A stretch of 9,959 nt of DNA, taken from assembly GCA_030636765.1 (NCBI GenBank), contig DAOVWI010000074.1, positions 1-9,959 of the forward strand, in the 5' to 3' direction. Every line of letters begins with the position of its first letter. Within the stretch, counting starts at the first letter, position 1. Positions 6,188 through 9,959 of the stretch are shown here, piece after piece. The notes under the pieces are model-generated. The model saw only the letters and a program-made list of their open reading frames with translations. It was not told the DNA's origin and did not search any database. The position numbers and the translations under genes were made by a program. Origin of the DNA: Gemmatimonadales bacterium. Its GTDB lineage: Bacteria; Gemmatimonadota; Gemmatimonadetes; Palauibacterales; Palauibacteraceae.

Positions 6188-7112
6188 GGCGGTCCGGGTC
6201 AGCGGCCTCACCAAGCGGTTCGGCGACTTCACCGCGGTGGACCGCGTGTCGTTCGCCGTTAGCGAGGGGGAGATCTTCGGCTTCCTCGGTCCCAACGGAG
6301 CGGGGAAGACGACGACGATCAAGATGCTGACCGGCCTCCTCGAGCCGACCGCCGGGAGCGCGACGGTCGCGGGCCTCGACGTGCGGCGGCACCGGGCGGC
6401 GATCAAGAGCCGGATCGGCTACATGTCCCAGCTCTTCTCCCTCTACCTGGATCTGACGGTGGAGGAGAACATCGAGCTGTTCGCGGGCCTGTATGGAGTG
6501 CGGGGGGCGCGCCTCACGAAGCGCCGGGAGTGGGTGTTGGAGATGGCGGCCCTCGGCCGACAGCGGAAGCAGCTCACCGCCGAGCTCCCGCTGGGGTGGA
6601 AGCAGCGCCTGGCGCTTGGCTGCGCGGTTCTCCACGAGCCACCGATCCTCTTCCTCGATGAGCCGACCTCGGGCGTCGATCCGGTGGCGCGGCGTGAGTT
6701 CTGGGACTTGATCGGCCGGCTATCGGAAGAGGGGACGACCGTTTTCGTGAGCACCCATTACATGGAGGAGGCGGAGTACTGCCATCGGCTGGCCCTCATG
6801 CACGGCGGACGGATCATCGCGATGGACAGCCCCGGGGCTCTGAAGGCGTCGATGGAGGAGCCGCTCTTCGAGATCGCTACGGATGACGCGGCGAGAGCGG
6901 TCGAGGCGCTCCGCGTCTCCCAGGGGATTCTCGAGGCCTCGATGTACGGGCGCGAGGTACACGCGGTTGTAGCGGATGAGAAGTGGGGTCGTGAACACCT
7001 CCCCGTCCTGCTCACGCGCGCCGGGCTCGAGTGCCGCTCGCTACGTTCCATCGCCCCCTCGCTGGAGGATGTCTTCGTATCGCGCGTTCGGCGAGCCGGG
7101 GCTCAGGAATGA
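6180..7112 (+). CDS. ABC-2 transporter ATPase 2, equivalent to the C-terminal half of YbhF
   Basis: A 310-residue ATPase partner of ATPase 1. Motifs: Walker A GPNGAGKTT (37-45), Q-loop Gln84, Walker B ILFLDE (156-161) with Glu161, and a proper switch His193 (VSTHYMEEAEYC). The signature is LPLGW (136-140) instead of LSGGQ, followed by the usual KQRLAL. As I recall, the C-terminal domain of E. coli YbhF has a similar LPLGF, so this is a subfamily trait rather than decay. The ATG at 6180 overlaps the ATPase 1 gene by 8 nt in another frame, with no good Shine-Dalgarno, so translation is probably coupled. The frame is open further upstream, but that would only read through ATPase 1 out of frame. 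It ends in an ATGA overlap with permease 1. Confidence 0.9.
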   Translation: MTEAVRVSGLTKRFGDFTAVDRVSFAVSEGEIFGFLGPNGAGKTTTIKMLTGLLEPTAGSATVAGLDVRRHRAAIKSRIGYMSQLFSLYLDLTVEENIELFAGLYGVRGARLTKRREWVLEMAALGRQRKQLTAELPLGWKQRLALGCAVLHEPPILFLDEPTSGVDPVARREFWDLIGRLSEEGTTVFVSTHYMEEAEYCHRLALMHGGRIIAMDSPGALKASMEEPLFEIATDDAARAVEALRVSQGILEASMYGREVHAVVADEKWGREHLPVLLTRAGLECRSLRSIAPSLEDVFVSRVRRAGAQE

Positions 7113-8224
7113 GGAGACGACGGTTGTTCGCCATCGCCCGAAAGGAGGCGATCCAGCTCGTCAGGGACTCGCGCAGCATGATCCTCGCCTTTCTCCTCCC
7201 CATGCTGCTCATTCTGGTCTTCGGCTTCGCGATCACGTTGGACGTCAGGAACATCCGCCTGGCGGTGCTCGACGAGAGCATGACGCCCGAGAGTCGGCAC
7301 CTCGTCGACGCGTTCGAGGAGTCCGGCTACTTCTCGGTGGAGCGGTATCTGGATCGCCACGGAGAGGCCGATGAGCTCCTGGTCGGGGGCCGCGTGACGG
7401 CCGTCCTGGTGATTCCGCCCGCCTTCGCCGCCGACCTCGCGGCGGAGGGGACGGCTCGGGTCCAGCTCCTGCTGGACGGAAGCGATGCGAACACGGCCAC
7501 CATCGCGCTCAACTACGCCGACGCCATCTCTCACGACTTCTCGTCTGACGTCCTGCCCGACTGGCGAACGGCTCGCCGTTCGATCTCACCCGAGCTCCGC
7601 GTGTGGTACAACGAGACGCTCGAGAGCCGAAACATGATCGTGCCCGGTCTGATTGCCGTGCTCATGTCGATTATTGCGGCCATGCTCACGTCCCTGACGA
7701 TCGCGAGGGAATGGGAGCGCGGAACCATGGAGCAGCTGGCCGCGACGCCGGTTCACCGCGTCGAGGTGATCGTCGGAAAGCTGATGCCCTACGTGGGAAT
7801 CGGCCTCGTGGACGTGGCGTTGGCCACCCTGGTCGGCGTGTTCCTGTTCGACGTTCCCCTGCGCGGAAGCGTCTCCCTCCTGTTCGCGATGACGTTCCTC
7901 TTCCTCCTCGGTGCGTTGGGATTCGGGATCTTCCTCTCCGCGGTCCTCAAGTCGCAGGTGCTGGCCATCCAGGCCTCGATCATGGTGACGTATCTGCCGG
8001 CCATGCTGCTCTCGGGCTTCATCTACGCGATCGCCAACATGCCGCCGTTCCTCCAGGTCGTCTCGTATGCGATACCGGCGCGCTACTTCATCACCATCAC
8101 GCGCGGGATCTTCCTCAAGGGCGTGGGCATCGAGACGCTGTGGGGCTCCGCCCTGGGCCTGGCGGTCTATGCCGTCATCGGCCTCGGCCTGGCGCTCCAC
8201 GCCTTCCGCAAGGAGTTGGCCTGA
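7109..8224 (+). CDS. ABC-2 type permease 1 (YbhS-like)
   Basis: A 371-residue inner-membrane subunit. One helix near the N-terminus (about 24-44) is followed by a large periplasmic domain (about 45-175) containing LLDGSDANTAT (121-131). Five C-terminal helices follow, at about 178-198, 225-247, 258-278, 288-308 and 346-364. The segment AREWERGTMEQLAATP (199-214) and the block ARYFITITRGIFLKG (324-338) are typical of ABC-2 permeases with a large loop. The start is the ATG at 7109, which overlaps the ATPase 2 stop (ATGA) with AGGA just before it. An earlier in-frame ATG at 7031 lies inside ATPase 2 and adds a non-membrane tail, so I rejected it. It should pair with permease 2 to form the export channel; the two are paralogues. 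Confidence 0.9.
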   Translation: MRRRRLFAIARKEAIQLVRDSRSMILAFLLPMLLILVFGFAITLDVRNIRLAVLDESMTPESRHLVDAFEESGYFSVERYLDRHGEADELLVGGRVTAVLVIPPAFAADLAAEGTARVQLLLDGSDANTATIALNYADAISHDFSSDVLPDWRTARRSISPELRVWYNETLESRNMIVPGLIAVLMSIIAAMLTSLTIAREWERGTMEQLAATPVHRVEVIVGKLMPYVGIGLVDVALATLVGVFLFDVPLRGSVSLLFAMTFLFLLGALGFGIFLSAVLKSQVLAIQASIMVTYLPAMLLSGFIYAIANMPPFLQVVSYAIPARYFITITRGIFLKGVGIETLWGSALGLAVYAVIGLGLALHAFRKELA

Positions 8225-9343
8225 GTGGCGGTCTCGGTCGTTCGCGTCCGGCACCTGGTGCGTAAGGAGCTCAAGCAGCTGCTGCGGGATCCGCGCTCGC
8301 GCCCGATCCTCTTTGTCCTTCCGCTCGTCCAGCTCGTCCTGTTCGGGTACGCGGTGAACACCGACGTGCGGCACATCCGGACGGCGGCGCTCGACCACGA
8401 CGGAACCTCGGCGTCGAGAGAGTTGCTGGAAGCGTTCGCGGCCTCCGGGTATTTCGATATCGTGGAGCGCCCCCAGCGGCCGTCCGACATCGTCCGAAGC
8501 CTCGATCGAGGACGCGTCATGCTGGGGATCGAGATCCCGGTGGGCTTCGCGCGAGACCTCGACGCGGGCCGGGGAGTCAGCATACAGCTTCTCGTCGATG
8601 GGTCCGACTCGAACACGGCGACGGTGGCGGGAGGCTATGCGCTCGGGGTCGTGACCGCGTTCACGATCCAGCGGTCGGGCGAGGCCGGAGCGGCGTCGCG
8701 AGGCCTGGTGCTGGACGCGCGTGCCTGGTTCAACCCCTCGTTCGAAAGCCGCATGTACAACGTTCCGGCCGTGATCGGAGCGCTCCTGATGCTGATCTGT
8801 CTACTCCTCACGTCGTTCAGCGTCGTTCGCGAGCGGGAGATCGGAACGCTCGATCAGCTTCGCGTGAGCCCCATCACCTCCACCGAGCTGATCCTCGGCA
8901 AGACCATCCCCGTGATGTGGGTCGGCGTGCTGGATCTGGCGCTCATCACCGTCATCGCGACGACCTGGTTCAGCGTTCCACTCCGCGGGTCGCTCGTCGT
9001 ACTGGCCGCCGGCGGCTTCCTCTTCATCCTCTGTGGTCTCTCGATCGGTCTCCTGATCTCCACCGTGTCCAGGACGCAGCAGGAGGCGTTTCTTACCATG
9101 TACATGGTCTTCCTGCCAGCGCTCATCTTCTCCGGCTTCTTCTTCCCGATCGAGAGCATGCCCTCGATCTTCCAGTGGATCAGCTACGCCAATCCCATGC
9201 GATACTTTCTCGAGATCGTGCGCGCTCTCTTCCTGAAGGGCGCCGGCCTCGCCGAGCTCTATCCGCAGTTCGCGGTGCTCGCCGCCATGGCCGTGACCGG
9301 AATCGGGCTGGCGATCCGGCGGTTCGAGCGGAGCGTGGCCTGA
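8225..9343 (+). CDS. ABC-2 type permease 2 (YbhR-like)
   Basis: A 372-residue paralogue of permease 1 with the same plan: a helix at about 25-44, a periplasmic domain to about 178 with LLVDGSDSNTAT (122-133), then helices near 180-202, 227-248, 257-280, 287-309 and 348-366. Shared blocks include VREREIGTLDQLRVSP (201-216), VPLRGS (251-256) and RYFLEIVRALFLKGAG (326-341). The start is GTG directly after the TGA of permease 1 (no gap), with a strong Shine-Dalgarno AAGGAG at 8210-8215, 9 nt upstream. By gene order it corresponds to YbhR. In E. coli the YbhFSR pump has been linked to drug and cation export; the substrate here is unknown. Confidence 0.9.
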   Translation: MAVSVVRVRHLVRKELKQLLRDPRSRPILFVLPLVQLVLFGYAVNTDVRHIRTAALDHDGTSASRELLEAFAASGYFDIVERPQRPSDIVRSLDRGRVMLGIEIPVGFARDLDAGRGVSIQLLVDGSDSNTATVAGGYALGVVTAFTIQRSGEAGAASRGLVLDARAWFNPSFESRMYNVPAVIGALLMLICLLLTSFSVVREREIGTLDQLRVSPITSTELILGKTIPVMWVGVLDLALITVIATTWFSVPLRGSLVVLAAGGFLFILCGLSIGLLISTVSRTQQEAFLTMYMVFLPALIFSGFFFPIESMPSIFQWISYANPMRYFLEIVRALFLKGAGLAELYPQFAVLAAMAVTGIGLAIRRFERSVA

Positions 9344-9346
9344 TCC

Positions 9347-9374
9347 GTTAGCGTGGCCGATCCCGCCGCCGCAT
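9347..9374 (+). repeat. Intergenic 28-nt repeat, copy 2
   Basis: This is the second copy of the element at 3456-3483 (25 of 28 identical, 18-nt identical core at 9353-9370). It fills most of the 41-bp gap between permease 2 and uvrA and ends 10 nt before the uvrA GTG. Its tail, CATCAT at 9372-9377, resembles the TATCAT -10 box of the regulator promoter and lies 7 nt before the start codon, but no good -35 box accompanies it. Confidence 0.6.
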
Positions 9375-9384
9375 CATCACGGCT

Positions 9385-9959
9385 GTGAAGGAAGCGATTC
9401 GTGTCCGGGGGGCCCGGCAGCACAACCTCAAGGGGATCGACGTCGAGATCCCGCGCGGGCGCCTGACCGTCCTGACGGGGCCCTCCGGCTCCGGCAAGTC
9501 CAGCCTGGCTTTTGACACGATCTACGCCGAGGGGCAGCGGCGGTACGTCGAGTCGCTGTCCACCTACGCCAAGCAGTTCCTCGAGCGGATGGAGAAGCCG
9601 GCCGTCGACTGGATCGACGGCGTGAGCCCGGCCGTCGCGATCGACCAGAGGAACTCCGTGCAGACGAGCCGCTCCACCGTCGGGACGGTGAGCGAGGCGT
9701 ATGACTTCATGCGCCTCCTGTGGGCCCGCGTCGGGCATACCTATTGCCCGGAGTGCGGGAGCGTCGTGCAGCCGGATACCGTGGCATCCGCTGCCGACGA
9801 GATCCTCGCCGGGGAGGCGGGCGCGCGGATCTACGTCGCCTTCCCGTTTCGCTTCAGCGACCGGATCTCTCATGAGCTGGCCGCCGCCAACCTCGTGGCG
9901 CAAGGCTATCTGCGCGTGATCGCGGATGGCCGGGAGGTTTATCTGCCGGACGGAGAGGC
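9385..9959 (+). CDS. uvrA: UvrA, excinuclease ABC subunit A (N-terminal part, cut by window end)
   Basis: The DNA damage sensor of nucleotide excision repair, loading UvrB at lesions; cytoplasmic. Only 191 residues are present. They begin VKEAIRVRGARQHNLKGI, then Walker A GPSGSGKSS (32-40), LAFDTIYAEGQRRYVESLS (41-59), YAKQF (61-65), MEKP (69-72), the Q-loop block AIDQRN (85-90) and RSTVGTVSE (96-104). CPECG at 121-125 gives one Cys pair. No stop occurs before the edge, so the gene is incomplete rather than broken. The GTG at 9385 is the only common start codon after an in-frame TAG at 9349; no Shine-Dalgarno is visible. It lies 41 bp after permease 2 with no clear terminator between, so read-through from the efflux operon is possible. 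SVQTS (91-95) differs from the TSRNP-like sequence I expect here in E. coli UvrA. Confidence 0.93.
   Translation, partial: MKEAIRVRGARQHNLKGIDVEIPRGRLTVLTGPSGSGKSSLAFDTIYAEGQRRYVESLSTYAKQFLERMEKPAVDWIDGVSPAVAIDQRNSVQTSRSTVGTVSEAYDFMRLLWARVGHTYCPECGSVVQPDTVASAADEILAGEAGARIYVAFPFRFSDRISHELAAANLVAQGYLRVIADGREVYLPDGE

Noticed and set aside
5087..6406. Long antisense open frame (439 codons) opposite ATPase 1 and the adaptor end
   Set aside because: It lies opposite genes with complete, ordered ABC motifs, its translation shows no recognisable domain, and long antisense frames are expected at this GC content.
7586..8398. Leftward open frame opposite permease 1 and the start of permease 2
   Set aside because: Its extremely charged composition is the typical complement of hydrophobic membrane codons; no start context or domain.
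9344..9384. A LexA box or terminator between permease 2 and uvrA
   Set aside because: No GAAC-N4-GTTC or CTGT-N8-ACAG pattern and no stable hairpin are visible in this 41-bp gap.

Overview
The window comes from a high-GC bacterial chromosome, probably a Gram-negative. The main hint is a periplasmic membrane fusion protein encoded with an ABC exporter. GC-rich soil or sediment lineages (Acidobacteriota, Gemmatimonadota, Myxococcota and similar) would fit, but nothing here fixes the taxon. Genes are packed tightly, with start/stop overlaps and many GTG starts.

Left block, minus strand, read right to left: a homodimer-type ABC exporter with fused membrane and ATPase domains (3415-1523), then an 82-residue two-helix membrane protein of the PLDc_N type (1526-1278, GTGA overlap), then a COG3392-like adenine-specific DNA methyltransferase (1267-170). 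A perfect 9-bp hairpin at 120-140 follows. The first ~119 bases hold no gene that I can support.

Divergent control region 3416-3519: a sigma70-like promoter for the rightward operon (TTGACA, 17 bp, TATCAT) sits so close to the TetR-family start codon that the transcript should be leaderless. A 16-bp dyad overlaps the -10 box and the ATG, as expected for an autoregulatory operator. A weaker leftward promoter lies similarly close to the exporter ATG.

Central and right block, plus strand (3520-9343): TetR/CecR-like regulator, HlyD/YbhG-like adaptor, two separate ABC ATPases and two ABC-2 permeases. The order matches the E. coli cecR-ybhG-ybhF-ybhS-ybhR cluster, except that the double-ATPase YbhF is split into two genes. 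The two ATPases carry complementary defects: the first lacks the H-loop histidine and the second has LPLGW in place of the LSGGQ signature. They therefore look like an obligate asymmetric heterodimer with one competent ATP site. The predicted complex is a periplasm-spanning efflux pump under a self-regulating repressor; no outer-membrane TolC partner is encoded here.

Right edge: the N-terminal 191 residues of UvrA (9385 to window end), 41 bp after the last permease. The gap carries a near copy of a 28-nt element also found in the divergent control region. I see no CRISPR array, tRNA, rRNA, transposase or clear new defence system. The more unusual signals are regulatory (leaderless promoters, a repeated intergenic element) and structural (asymmetric split ATPases, and a methylase joined to an exporter operon).
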